Below, in pieces: positions 17,276 to 24,908 of a DNA stretch of 64,000 bases. The notes under the pieces were generated by a model. That model ran no database searches, had not been told where the DNA came from, and was given only the letters and a program-made list of their open reading frames with translations. Origin of the DNA: CAIXQW01 sp046049675 (GTDB lineage Bacteria > Bacteroidota > Bacteroidia > Chitinophagales > Chitinophagaceae); the NCBI GenBank assembly GCA_046049675.1, contig JBJORA010000028.1, positions 30,247 through 94,246 of the forward strand, written 5' to 3'. Made by a program: the position numbers and the translations under genes. Position 1 is the stretch's first letter. Every line of letters starts with the position of its first letter.

Positions 17276-18118
17276 ATGAACACTAAAGCTCTACTTACAC
17301 TCCTGGCCTTATTGGGCTGGATCTTGTTTTGTAACTGGTGGTGGTGCAGCAATAAAGAAAATTGCGACTGCGATAAACTTGCCACCGACACAGCTGCTCC
17401 AACCACTACAACTGGCGATGGCAATGCTAGCATTACTTTTAATGCAGGCAGTGCTGGTGCTATTACAGGTGCCAATTGGACAAACATGCGCGATAGCTTG
17501 CTTAACCTAGTACGTGCAGGCAAGCGCCTAAATATTGTTGGCTATTATGGCAGCAAAGAACAAAACCCGACTAAATTTCAAAACCTTGGTATCGCACGCG
17601 CAGATTCTATCAAGCAATTGTTTTTGGCTGCAGATGCTAGTTTAAACAAAAGTCGTTTTACCACTATTGGCGAATTGCGCGATAATTTAGATAATGCCAC
17701 TGCGCCATTTGATGCCTCAAGCATTGCAGCACTAGATACTGTTGCCACACCAAAGGCAGAAGGCGGCGTTGTTGCAACAGATAGTAATGATATACTTATT
17801 TACTTCCCTACTGGTAGCGCCAATAAAACGCTTAGCAAAGAAGTAGATGATTATCTTATTAAACTAGGTGCACGCTTAAAGGCAAGTGGCGAAAAGGCTG
17901 CTATTATTGGTCATACAGATAATAAGGGCAAATTCGAAAGCAATCTAAAGCTTAGTCAAGATCGTGCTGCGCAAATCAAAGGTTTACTTGTAAAAGACGG
18001 TGCTGTAGAAGCCAATCTTACTACAGAAGGTAAAGCCGACAAAGAGCCAATTGGCGACAATGCCACTGATGCTGGCCGCGCTCAAAACCGCCGTGTAGAA
18101 ATTAAAATCACTAAATAG
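17276..18118 (+). CDS. OmpA-family protein with an N-terminal membrane anchor
   Basis: A 280-aa protein with an N-terminal hydrophobic segment (LLTLLALLGWILFCNWWW) and a C-terminal OmpA peptidoglycan-binding domain of about 105 residues (ILIYFPTGSANKTL, then IIGHTDNKGKFESNLKLSQDRA, ending AQNRRVEIKI). The preceding ~110 residues (SITFNAGSA, then LNIVGYYGSKEQNPTKFQ, ARADSIKQLF, FTTIGEL) look like a degenerate second copy of the same fold, which I infer from matching order and spacing. It probably tethers an envelope component to the cell wall. It is followed on the same strand by a coiled-coil envelope protein with which it may act. Confidence 0.88.
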   Translation: MNTKALLTLLALLGWILFCNWWWCSNKENCDCDKLATDTAAPTTTTGDGNASITFNAGSAGAITGANWTNMRDSLLNLVRAGKRLNIVGYYGSKEQNPTKFQNLGIARADSIKQLFLAADASLNKSRFTTIGELRDNLDNATAPFDASSIAALDTVATPKAEGGVVATDSNDILIYFPTGSANKTLSKEVDDYLIKLGARLKASGEKAAIIGHTDNKGKFESNLKLSQDRAAQIKGLLVKDGAVEANLTTEGKADKEPIGDNATDAGRAQNRRVEIKITK

Positions 18119-18269
18119 CACACCCACACCCAAACACTCACCCACTCACTATACACACACAACAACAATTCAACAATTCAACAATATAACAAGATATATA
18201 ACAATACAACAAGTCAATCAACAATTGACAACCAACAATCAACAACCAACAATTTACCAATAAATCATC
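18119..18269 (+). repeat. G-poor A/C-rich low-complexity tract of CAACAAT-type words
   Basis: The whole 151-nt gap is built from CAACAATTC, CAACAATC and CAACCAACAAT words and has almost no G on the plus strand. It runs straight up to the ATG at 18270. Similar tracts occur at 23217-23407 and 24850-24886. No stable RNA fold is expected from this composition. Confidence 0.75.
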
Positions 18270-19688
18270 ATGAACACAACACTCATCGCTTCACTTTTTT
18301 GCATGGACAACCTCTTGCCAATTTTAGTAGGACTACTTGGCGCAGCATTATTGGGCTACCTTTTACGTGGCTTTATGGGCGGTAGCGGCGGCAGTGGTAG
18401 CACTGATTTGCAAGCTGCCAACGACAAACTTACAGCAGACTTAGCTGCAGAGCGCGAGCGCAATGCCAAACTAGCTAGTGATGCCAAAAGAAAGAAAGGC
18501 AACGATGCACAAGCCTTTGCAGTAGCTGCTCCAAAAAATGACGGCGAAATAGATAACCTTAATAACAAGATTAAAAATCTTCGCCTAGAACTTAAAGCAG
18601 AGCAAGACAAAGCTGCCGCACATATTGCAGAAGCAACTGCGGCAAAAGAGCGCGCTAAGGCTGCAACTACTTTGAACAGTGAAGTAGAAACCCTAAAGAC
18701 ACGCATACATGGCCTTACTCGCGCATTAGATGCATCTAAAGCAGAAGCAGATAAGTATCGCGATGATTTTGAAAATGCTAATAGCGAGCGCAGCCGTTTG
18801 AGTGCGCAATTAAGTGGCAGCGATCTTGGTGCTATTAAAAAGCAAGTAGAAAAATTAGAAAACGATTTACAAGCGGCTCGCATGACCAATGCAAGTTTAC
18901 AGGCTGAAAACGATCGTTTGCAAGCAGGACCTAAAACAGTTTATAGCGCGCAATCTAGTTCCGACGATAAAATTGCAAGCGCTAATGCCGCAGAACTTCG
19001 TGATACAATCGCAGCCTTAAAGAAAGAACTTGGCGACGCAAAGTTTGAAGCAGAGCGTTTGAAGAAAGATAGCGAAACGGCTAAGATGGCAATCAATGTT
19101 GCAGTAAACGATGCCAATACAAAGAGTAATCAAGAAATAGCGGACTTAAAGCGTCAGTTGAAATTAGCTGAAGCAGATGTTGTTCGTGCGCGCGACGAGA
19201 ATACGCGCTTAGCACAAATGCGTGCAGGTACTTCTGTTGAAATAAAGCAAGCTGAAGCGCCAAGTGCACCAGCAGCGCCGGCAGTAGAAGAAAAACCGGC
19301 ACCTGTTGCTGAGGCTACGCCAGTAGTGGAAGAGACACCAGCAGCAGTTGAAGAAGCTCCAGCAGCAGTGGAAGAGACACCAGCAGCAGTTGAAGAAGCT
19401 CCAGCAGTTGCTGCAGCACCAGTAGCGCCAGCACAAGTCGACGATTTGAAAATTGTTGAGGGTATTGGCCCAGTAATTGAGCGTATACTTAACGAAGGTG
19501 GCATTACTAGCTTTGCACAAGTTGCTAGTATGAGTGCTGAAGATATTAGAGCTGTACTAGAAGCAGGTGGCAATAAGTTAAACGATCCTACCACATGGCC
19601 AGAGCAAGCAGCATTGTTGCGCGATGGTAAGATGGAAGAGTTCGAAAAACTAGCAGCTGAATTAAAAGGCGGACGTCGTGTAGACTAA
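18270..19688 (+). CDS. Membrane-anchored coiled-coil protein with C-terminal helix-hairpin-helix-like domain
   Basis: A 472-aa protein. A transmembrane segment (ILVGLLGAALLGYLL, residues ~17-31) and a Gly/Ser hinge are followed by ~270 residues of heptad-rich coiled coil (LRLELKAEQDKAAAHIAE, LENDLQAARM and similar). Then comes an Ala-Pro-Val-Glu linker with repeated EETPAAVEEAPAAV units, and a C-terminal ~80-residue domain (DDLKIVEGIGPVIERILNEGGI, TWPEQAALLRDGKMEEFEKLAAEL). The GIGPxIExxL motif is helix-hairpin-helix-like and typical of small domains found at the C-terminus of bacteroidotal envelope proteins. A second ATG at 18303 (MDNLLPIL) is a possible start. Likely works in the envelope with the upstream OmpA-like protein; function unknown. 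Confidence 0.8.
   Translation: MNTTLIASLFCMDNLLPILVGLLGAALLGYLLRGFMGGSGGSGSTDLQAANDKLTADLAAERERNAKLASDAKRKKGNDAQAFAVAAPKNDGEIDNLNNKIKNLRLELKAEQDKAAAHIAEATAAKERAKAATTLNSEVETLKTRIHGLTRALDASKAEADKYRDDFENANSERSRLSAQLSGSDLGAIKKQVEKLENDLQAARMTNASLQAENDRLQAGPKTVYSAQSSSDDKIASANAAELRDTIAALKKELGDAKFEAERLKKDSETAKMAINVAVNDANTKSNQEIADLKRQLKLAEADVVRARDENTRLAQMRAGTSVEIKQAEAPSAPAAPAVEEKPAPVAEATPVVEETPAAVEEAPAAVEETPAAVEEAPAVAAAPVAPAQVDDLKIVEGIGPVIERILNEGGITSFAQVASMSAEDIRAVLEAGGNKLNDPTTWPEQAALLRDGKMEEFEKLAAELKGGRRVD
19320..19415 (+). repeat. In-frame 42-bp tandem repeat in the coiled-coil gene
   Basis: Two units of about 42 bp, each coding for EETPAAVEEAPAAV, encode the Pro/Ala/Glu linker. The unit length is a multiple of three, so slippage would change linker length without a frameshift. 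Confidence 0.7.
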
Positions 19689-19710
19689 AAACCTTACAAC
19701 AAAAAATGCA

Positions 19711-19743
19711 AAGCCCTCGAGTGTAAAAACTTGAGGGCTTTTT
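19711..19743 (+). terminator. Rho-independent terminator after the coiled-coil gene
   Basis: Inverted repeat with arms AAGCCCTC and GAGGGCTT (extended by AGT/ACT), a short A-rich loop, then a T run. It closes the OmpA / coiled-coil unit. Confidence 0.85.
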
Positions 19744-19761
19744 CGTTTGATTGGTTGTGTG

Positions 19762-19985
19762 GGGTGGTTTAAACCGCAGAGACCGCGGTATAGTGTTTGG
19801 GTTTGGGCGCGAATAGGGTTTGTGTTTGGGTGTGAATAGGGTTTGTGTTTGGGTGTGAGTTTGGGTTTGCGAGTGCGTGTGCTTAACCGCAGAGGGCCGC
19901 AAAGTTTTTCGCAAAGTACGCAATTAGGTCACATAGAAATCCTTCGTGAGTCTTAGTGCCTTAGTGGTTGAATAGTGTTTGCAGT
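19762..19985. repeat. Dispersed intergenic repeat module with a 23-bp minisatellite
   Basis: The 315-nt stretch between the terminator and the next gene has no coding signal. It contains two tandem copies of a 23-bp unit beginning GAATAGGGTTTGTGTTTGGG, then GTGCGTGTGC, TTAACCGCAGAGGGCCGCAAAG, and GTCTTAGTGCCTTAGTGGTTGAATAG. This is the reverse complement of the word order at 11.73-11.99 kb. Confidence 0.7.
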
Positions 19986-20045
19986 TAAACACACTCACAC
20001 TATTTTCGCAAACCCTCGTGCAGCAAATCATCTTACAATTTGTTT

Positions 20046-20053
20046 TACCTTTG
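20046..20053 (+). promoter_or_regulatory. -7 box TACCTTTG of the secreted protein gene at 20059
   Basis: A perfect TAnnTTTG ending 5 nt before the ATG at 20059. It excludes the upstream in-frame start at 19975. Confidence 0.6.
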
Positions 20054-20058
20054 AAGTA

Positions 20059-20562
20059 ATGAAGTTCATGCTCCGCAATAGTATTTTTTTGATAATGCTT
20101 TTTGCATTTCAACAGACAGTCAATGCGCAAGTAAAGTATTTTACGGCCACCATTAATTGTACGCAAAGCAGCAGCTATTGTGGCGGTGCAGCCCCCGATG
20201 ACGAACTCTTAGAAGAACTTGCAAAACAAAAACCACATATCGGCGCAGTATACTATATCGTAAAGGGCAGCAAGCGTAGCAGCAAAATATATAAAAAAGT
20301 AACTGCCGATGCCAATGGTGTTATTAAAGTAGTACTGCCAGCAGGCAAATATGCTGTGCTTCGCGAAGACCAAATCAAAAAATTTGTTCCATCCATAAAC
20401 GACCAGTATTGGCTGTGGGACAATAAGTGTTTGCAAGCCAAGCACGAGCAACCATTGTTGTTGATGACAGTAAACAAGCATGCATCTTTTGACCTTCATG
20501 TGCACAAGGATTGCTTTTGGCAAAATGCATGTGGCATCTACAAAGGCCCATTACCAAGTTAG
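20059..20562 (+). CDS. Small secreted protein of unknown function
   Basis: A 167-aa product with a signal peptide (MLRNSIFLIMLFAFQQTVNA/Q). The mature part has six cysteines (INCTQSSSYCGG, DNKCLQAKH, HKDCFWQNACG) and a carboxypeptidase-regulatory-like beta pattern (VTADANGVIKVVLPAGKYAVLRED), suggesting a small disulphide-stabilised beta domain. I do not recognise a named family. The gene stops 5 nt before the YdeI-type gene and is probably co-transcribed with it. The start was chosen from the -7 box. Confidence 0.7.
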   Translation: MKFMLRNSIFLIMLFAFQQTVNAQVKYFTATINCTQSSSYCGGAAPDDELLEELAKQKPHIGAVYYIVKGSKRSSKIYKKVTADANGVIKVVLPAGKYAVLREDQIKKFVPSINDQYWLWDNKCLQAKHEQPLLLMTVNKHASFDLHVHKDCFWQNACGIYKGPLPS

Positions 20563-20567
20563 TATGT

Positions 20568-21161
20568 ATGGCACAGGAAATCTATAAAGACAAACTTGCC
20601 GTAAGCGCAAAAGACAGTAATGCTTGGCGTAAATGGTTAGAAAAAAACGGCACAAAAGAAGATAGCGTTTGGCTTATTATATACAATAAAGATAGTGGTG
20701 TGCCAAGCCTCACCTATTCGGAAGCCGTTGATCAAGCGATTTGTTTTGGTTGGATAGATGCTGTGCCCAATAAGCGCGACGACAAAAGCCGCTATCAGTA
20801 CTTTGCACGTCGCAGCCCTAAAAGCAATTGGAGTCGAGTTAACAAGCAAAAGGTAGAACGCTTGTTGGCAGAAGGCTTAATTGCGCCCGAAGGTTTAGCT
20901 TCAATAGAACTAGCCAAACAAAATGGCACATGGGATGCATTAAATGACGTTGAGAATTTACTTGTGCCAATAGATCTTGCAAGTTTGTTTAAAAAGGATA
21001 AAAAAGCGCAACAGCATTTTGAAAGTTTTAGTAGAACTGTTAAGCGTGCCATATTAGAATGGTTGCAAAGTGCTAAAACTGATGCTACAAGGCAAAAACG
21101 ACTAGAACAAATTGTACGTATGGCAGCTGTAGGTAAGCGTGCTCAATTTGATAAGGAATAA
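20568..21161 (+). CDS. YdeI/OmpD-associated family cytoplasmic protein
   Basis: A 197-aa protein with the YdeI (bacteriocin-protection/OmpD-associated) pattern. W-x-x-W near the N-terminus (AWRKWLEKNG) and SVWLIIYNKDSG precede the strongly conserved YSEAVDQAICFGWIDA, then YQYFARRSPKSNWSRVNK and a helical C-terminal region with LEQIVRMAAVGKR. The family is widespread, and some members have been linked to stress tolerance, but no reaction is known. ATG 20568 lies 5 nt after the preceding stop; the earlier in-frame ATG would overlap the upstream gene. Confidence 0.88.
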   Translation: MAQEIYKDKLAVSAKDSNAWRKWLEKNGTKEDSVWLIIYNKDSGVPSLTYSEAVDQAICFGWIDAVPNKRDDKSRYQYFARRSPKSNWSRVNKQKVERLLAEGLIAPEGLASIELAKQNGTWDALNDVENLLVPIDLASLFKKDKKAQQHFESFSRTVKRAILEWLQSAKTDATRQKRLEQIVRMAAVGKRAQFDKE

Positions 21162-21198
21162 CTAACGCACTAGACGTGCATTATGTGTGTTTTGCATA

Positions 21199-21218
21199 AA
21201 TACTCTATTGTGAGTATT
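21199..21218. promoter_or_regulatory. Inverted repeat AATACT-N8-AGTATT upstream of the tandem secreted genes
   Basis: A 20-bp inverted repeat ending 25 nt before the TTTG of the presumed -7 box (CACCTTTG, 21240-21247). It overlaps the TTG -33 element at 21217-21219. An element with identical half-sites and identical spacing lies at 24889-24908. Confidence 0.6.
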
Positions 21219-21264
21219 GTAGCCGTATGCCCTAGGATACACCTTTGTATCAAATTTCAAGATC

Positions 21265-21789
21265 ATGTTTACAAACAAACTACTCAAGGGCTTAGCAATG
21301 GTTGCCTTATTAATTGCATCAACATTTAACCTACAAGCACAAAGTAGCTCCGAGGATTTAGATACGAAAGCTGTGGCAATGGCATCAAATCTAGTGGATG
21401 TAATAGCTTCGTGCGATGCACCAGGTGGTGTTGCCTCACTAAAAGGACAAACTGTACAAGCTAATGATAGCCTCGGTATCTACACCTGTAAAGAAACCAT
21501 GGGTGCTGATAGTACCACCTTAATTCTTGTTGGCGATAAAGGCAAAGAAATGGGCACGGCAATTTATCACTATACCATTGGCGAAGAAAGCTGCACAATT
21601 GCTGGCAAAGGCTATGGTGTGCTTAAGAATCTGATCATAGAAAAAAAGAACTGGAAGCACGAGGACAAAACTGAAGATGGTAAGTTAACCTATACATTGT
21701 CTGATGATTCTGGTGTACCTCGTGTAATGGTGGTAATTGATTCAGAAAAAATGACGATGACGCTTGTTGTGCTTATGCTTTGCGGCTAG
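21265..21789 (+). CDS. Small secreted protein, paralogue 1 of a tandem pair
   Basis: A 174-aa protein with a signal peptide (LLKGLAMVALLIASTFNLQA/Q). The mature ~148 residues have a helical start (DTKAVAMASNLVDVIASC) and then a beta-rich body with two cysteines. It shares clear identity along its length with the next gene: VASLKG, GADSTTLILVG, GKE, YHYTIG, NW/SWKHEDKTEDGKLTYTLSD, VPRVMVVIDSEKMTM. Function unknown and no family recognised. Expression probably responds to the inverted repeat upstream. Confidence 0.75.
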   Translation: MFTNKLLKGLAMVALLIASTFNLQAQSSSEDLDTKAVAMASNLVDVIASCDAPGGVASLKGQTVQANDSLGIYTCKETMGADSTTLILVGDKGKEMGTAIYHYTIGEESCTIAGKGYGVLKNLIIEKKNWKHEDKTEDGKLTYTLSDDSGVPRVMVVIDSEKMTMTLVVLMLCG

Positions 21790-21831
21790 GCAGTAGCTGT
21801 GCAAATTTTTTTTGAACAAAAAAGTTACATC

Positions 21832-22356
21832 ATGTTATTACATAAACTAGGGCAAAGCTTGGCAATTATTGCTGTGTTATTTGCATCCGCAAATACAGCG
21901 CAAGCACAAACAAACAGTGACGATAACGATACTAAATCGGTAATTATAGCAACAAAATTTGTAGAAGTTATTGCAGCCTGTCAGGCAGAAGGTGGAGTGT
22001 CGTCCCTAAAAGGGCGAATGGTAAAGCAACTAGATCGTGGCGGAATTTATACCTGTGCCGAAAATAATGGCGCCGATAGTACCACACTAATACTAGTTGG
22101 TGAGCCAGGTAAAGAAAGTGGTGCCGCAAGCTTTTACTACACCATTGACTCTGACAACTGCATTATGGCAGCTAAAGCATACGTACATCTCAAAAATGCT
22201 CTTGTAGAAAGTAAAAGTTGGAAGCAGGAAGAAAAAACAGAAGGAAGTAAGCTTTCTTACATACTTTCTGATACTGATGATATGCCACGAGTAACGGTGG
22301 TAGTAGATAGCGAAAAAAATACAATGGTCATTGGAATGATAGTGTTATGCAACTAA
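21832..22356 (+). CDS. Small secreted protein, paralogue 2 of a tandem pair
   Basis: A 174-aa protein of the same length and order as its upstream neighbour, with a signal peptide (LGQSLAIIAVLFASANTAQA/Q). The same key segments are present (VSSLKG, GADSTTLILVG, SWKQEEKTEG, YILSDTDDMPRVTVVVDSEKNTM). ATG 21832 is chosen over the GTG at 21799 because it gives a standard signal peptide and matches the paralogue. It lies 42 nt after the first copy and before a terminator, so the two probably form one transcript that arose by tandem duplication. Confidence 0.75.
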   Translation: MLLHKLGQSLAIIAVLFASANTAQAQTNSDDNDTKSVIIATKFVEVIAACQAEGGVSSLKGRMVKQLDRGGIYTCAENNGADSTTLILVGEPGKESGAASFYYTIDSDNCIMAAKAYVHLKNALVESKSWKQEEKTEGSKLSYILSDTDDMPRVTVVVDSEKNTMVIGMIVLCN

Positions 22357-22390
22357 GCGATTAGGCTTGGAACACAAACCATAACATCTT

Positions 22391-22420
22391 AGGCGGCTTT
22401 TGCAACAAGGCCGCCTTTTT
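22391..22420 (+). terminator. Rho-independent terminator after the tandem secreted pair
   Basis: Stem AGGCGGC / GCCGCCT with a ~14-nt loop, followed by a T run. Confidence 0.8.
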
Positions 22421-22440
22421 AATTCGAAATAATTTGCAAA

Positions 22441-23157
22441 ATGTGTAGATTGCAAGTCATGCAAGATTTGCCAAACTATATTGCCATTTGTTTTATCCTC
22501 ACAACATTGCTTTGCCTTGTTTTGCTTATGCAAGCTATTCGTCGTGGGGATAAGCTCGCTACTCAGCTAGTTGGTATTATCTTGCTTTGTCTAGTGGTGT
22601 GGCTAATCGTTCAAAGTGCGCTTGCTTTGAAAGGCATATATAGCAGCAATACAGGCACAATGCCACCAAGAATTTTAGTGCTAGGTATATTGCCTGCATT
22701 TATTTGCATTGCTTGCTTATTTATCACTAAAAGGGGTATATCATTTATTGATAGTTTATCGCTCAAGCACTTGCATTATGTTCATGTTGTACGTGTACCG
22801 GTAGAAATAGTCCTGTATTTTTTAGCTGCACAAAAAGTAATTCCAGAATTAATGACCTTTACAGGACGAAACTTCGATATTTTAGCAGGGCTTACGGCGC
22901 CGCTTATTGTAATGGTAGCATTTACACAGACAGCTGTGCACAAGCGATTGTTACTTGTTTGGAATTTTGCGTGTTTAGCTTTACTCATCAACATTATTGT
23001 GCACGGTTTACTTTCTGCACCATCTCCTCTACAGCAATTGGCCTTTGATCAACCAAATATTGCCATCTTGCATTGGCCTTTTAGTTTATTGCCAACGTTT
23101 GTAGTACCAGTGGTTTTGTTTTGTCATCTAGCAAGTATTCGAAAGTTAATGAGTTGA
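22441..23157 (+). CDS. Polytopic membrane protein of unknown function
   Basis: A 238-aa protein with about seven hydrophobic segments distributed over the whole length (for example AICFILTTLLCLVLLM, GIILLCLVVWLIVQSALAL, VLGILPAFICIACLFI). The last helix begins ILHWPFSLLPTFVVPVVLF, with conserved-looking His and Pro residues. It is similar in layout to uncharacterised bacteroidotal inner-membrane proteins. No transport or catalytic motif is seen. An alternative start is the ATG at 22459. Confidence 0.7.
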   Translation: MCRLQVMQDLPNYIAICFILTTLLCLVLLMQAIRRGDKLATQLVGIILLCLVVWLIVQSALALKGIYSSNTGTMPPRILVLGILPAFICIACLFITKRGISFIDSLSLKHLHYVHVVRVPVEIVLYFLAAQKVIPELMTFTGRNFDILAGLTAPLIVMVAFTQTAVHKRLLLVWNFACLALLINIIVHGLLSAPSPLQQLAFDQPNIAILHWPFSLLPTFVVPVVLFCHLASIRKLMS

Positions 23158-23216
23158 TTGGTAAAAGGTCGATTGCCAATGGTTTAGTTAAGTGACTCCA
23201 GTGGTCTAGCAATTCA

Positions 23217-23407
23217 GCAATCCATCAATTAGCAACCAACAATCAACAACCAGCAATCCAACAATTCAAAAATGTAATCCAACAATCAACAATCAGCAAC
23301 CAACAATTTAGCAATTCAACAATTTAGCAATGCAATCCAGCTATCCAACAATCAACAACCAGCAATCAACAATATAACAATGCAACAATTCAACAATTCA
23401 ACAATAC
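23217..23407 (+). repeat. G-poor A/C-rich tract of CAACAAT/CAGCAAT words
   Basis: About 190 nt of semi-regular words 9-11 nt apart (CAACAATC, CAACCAGCAAT, CAATTTAGCAAT) fill most of the gap before phaB. They are related to the tracts at 18119-18269 and 24850-24886. The words are degenerate and there are no unique spacers, so it is not a CRISPR array. Confidence 0.75.
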
Positions 23408-23441
23408 TTTCCTACCTTGTGGTTTCTAAAATAATTGTCGT

Positions 23442-24179
23442 ATGAATAAGAAACTAGCATTAGTAACAGGGGCAACAGGTGGACTAGGAACGGCTATGTG
23501 CCAAAAACTCAGCAAAGATGGCTATCAAGTAGTGGCCAATTATAGAAGCGAAGAAAAAGCGCAAGAGTGGAACCTCAAAATGAAGCAAGAAGGCTATGAA
23601 ATGATTATGGCGCAAGGTGACGTCAATGAATTTTCATCCGTGCAAAATATGATTGCCAAAGTGCAAGAAACCTATGGTGAGATTGCAGTGCTTGTCAACA
23701 ATGCTGGTATTACACGCGATACGCCTTTTTGGAAAATGAGCTTCGAGCAATGGGATGAAGTAATCAAAACAAATTTGTACAGTGTTTTTAATACAACAAA
23801 AGCAGTTATTGATGGCATGATAGCTCAAGGCTTCGGTCGTATCATCAATATTTCTTCAGTTAACGGGCAGCGTGGACAATTTGGTCAAACAAACTACTCT
23901 GCGGCAAAAGCTGGTATGCATGGCTTTACAAAAAGTCTCGCAATGGAGCTAGCGAAGAAGGGCGTTACGGTTAATACAATTTCGCCAGGTTATATCGCTA
24001 CGGATATGGTAATGGCTATCAAAGAAGAAGTGCGTAATAAAATTGTAGAACAAATTCCAATGGGACGTCTTGGCGGCACAAACGAAATAGCACATCTTGT
24101 ATCCTTTTTAGCAAGCGAAGATGCTGCTTATATTACTGGTGCTAACTATGCAATTAATGGCGGGCAGCACGTGTATTAG
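23442..24179 (+). CDS. phaB: Acetoacetyl-CoA reductase (PhaB/PhbB type short-chain dehydrogenase)
   Basis: A 245-aa SDR protein: NADPH-binding TGATGGLGTAMC, NNAG, active-site Ser in INISSVNGQ and the YxxxK in NYSAAKAG. The stretch SSVNGQRGQFGQTNYSAAKAG and the C-terminal ITGANYAINGGQHVY are characteristic of acetoacetyl-CoA reductases of polyhydroxyalkanoate metabolism rather than FabG. The expected reaction is acetoacetyl-CoA to (R)-3-hydroxybutyryl-CoA. No phaA or phaC is adjacent, so a fatty-acid or other 3-oxoacyl role remains possible. Confidence 0.82.
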   Translation: MNKKLALVTGATGGLGTAMCQKLSKDGYQVVANYRSEEKAQEWNLKMKQEGYEMIMAQGDVNEFSSVQNMIAKVQETYGEIAVLVNNAGITRDTPFWKMSFEQWDEVIKTNLYSVFNTTKAVIDGMIAQGFGRIINISSVNGQRGQFGQTNYSAAKAGMHGFTKSLAMELAKKGVTVNTISPGYIATDMVMAIKEEVRNKIVEQIPMGRLGGTNEIAHLVSFLASEDAAYITGANYAINGGQHVY

Positions 24180-24213
24180 CGCTATTTGCGGCAATACAAG
24201 CAATGCTATGGTT

Positions 24214-24243
24214 TTTGGGTTACAATCAATTTGTGTAACTTTG
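24214..24243 (+). promoter_or_regulatory. Promoter TTTG-N18-TAACTTTG of the Uma2 gene
   Basis: Clear -33 (24214-24217) and -7 (24236-24243) elements. The -7 box ends 4 nt before the ATG at 24248, a leaderless arrangement. Confidence 0.7.
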
Positions 24244-24247
24244 TGTG

Positions 24248-24829
24248 ATGGTTACGGATTTTAAATCGCTCGATTTAACTAAGAAGTATTCATACGCTGA
24301 CTACTTGCTTTGGCGATTTGCCGAAAGGGTAGAATTAATTAAGGGTTTAATTTATAAAATGAGCCCTGCACCATCTGAACGGCATCAATACATTTCAGGT
24401 AACTTATATGTAGAATTAAGGAGGTGCGTCAAGAAAGGGAAATGCAGAATATATGCCGCACCATTTGATGTTAGACTGAGCGCAACGACTACAAAAGACA
24501 GCGAAGTATATACAGTTGTACAGCCAGACATATGTGTAGTATGCGATCTTACCAAGTTAGATGAGCGCGGTTGCATGGGTGCACCGAATCTGATTATTGA
24601 AATTGTTAGTCCTGGCAATACACGCCGAGAATTAGAAGATAAATACGCATTGTATGAAGAAAACGGCGTGCAAGAATATTGGATTGTACAGCCAAGCGAC
24701 GAGACGATAAGCGTGTTTGATCTCGTGGAAGAAAAATATGCTTTGAGAAAAATCTACAGCAATGATTGCGACATTAGTATAAATGTCTTAGACGGGGCAA
24801 TCATCAATTTGAAAGATGTATTTAGTTGA
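24248..24829 (+). CDS. Uma2-family (DUF820) restriction-endonuclease-fold protein
   Basis: A 193-aa protein of the Uma2 family. An N-terminal helix (SYADYLLWRFAERVELIKGLIYKMSPAPS) is followed by the PD-(D/E)xK core: VQPDICVVCD supplies the Asp, and LIIEIVSPGNTRRELEDKYALYEENGVQEYWIV supplies the ExV and the conserved K/Y/G/EYW region. The family is common in cyanobacteria and Bacteroidota and has a nuclease fold with no settled function. ATG 24248 is chosen over the GTG at 24245 by promoter distance. Confidence 0.88.
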   Translation: MVTDFKSLDLTKKYSYADYLLWRFAERVELIKGLIYKMSPAPSERHQYISGNLYVELRRCVKKGKCRIYAAPFDVRLSATTTKDSEVYTVVQPDICVVCDLTKLDERGCMGAPNLIIEIVSPGNTRRELEDKYALYEENGVQEYWIVQPSDETISVFDLVEEKYALRKIYSNDCDISINVLDGAIINLKDVFS

Positions 24830-24849
24830 TTTGACCATATTGGCGCTAA

Positions 24850-24886
24850 CAATGCGACAATTCAGCAATGCAACAATGTAACAAGA
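24850..24886 (+). repeat. Short CAACAAT-type A/C-rich tract
   Basis: Three or four CAATTCAGCAATG / CAACAATGTAACAAG words related to the longer tracts at 18.1 and 23.2 kb, lying just upstream of the inverted repeat at 24889. Confidence 0.5.
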
Positions 24887-24888
24887 TA

Positions 24889-24908
24889 AATACTCCATAT
24901 GTAGTATT
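24889..24908. promoter_or_regulatory. Inverted repeat AATACT-N8-AGTATT upstream of the beta-helix gene
   Basis: A 20-bp inverted repeat with the same half-sites, flanking ATA and TTG, and the same 25-nt distance to the TTTG of the -7 box as the element at 21199-21218. Confidence 0.65.

Noticed and set aside
18356..18889. 177-codon open frame on the minus strand inside the coiled-coil gene
   Set aside because: It is antisense to an Ala/Lys/Glu-rich coiled-coil gene, which produces long Ser/Leu-rich shadow frames. It has no promoter box or recognisable domain.
19711..19743. GC-rich inverted repeat as another REP element
   Set aside because: It has a T run and sits immediately after a stop codon, so it is a transcription terminator; its stem differs from the ACCCGC family.
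23217..23407. CRISPR-like spacing of CAACAAT words
   Set aside because: The words are short and degenerate, have no unique 30-40 nt spacers between identical repeats, and no cas genes are nearby.
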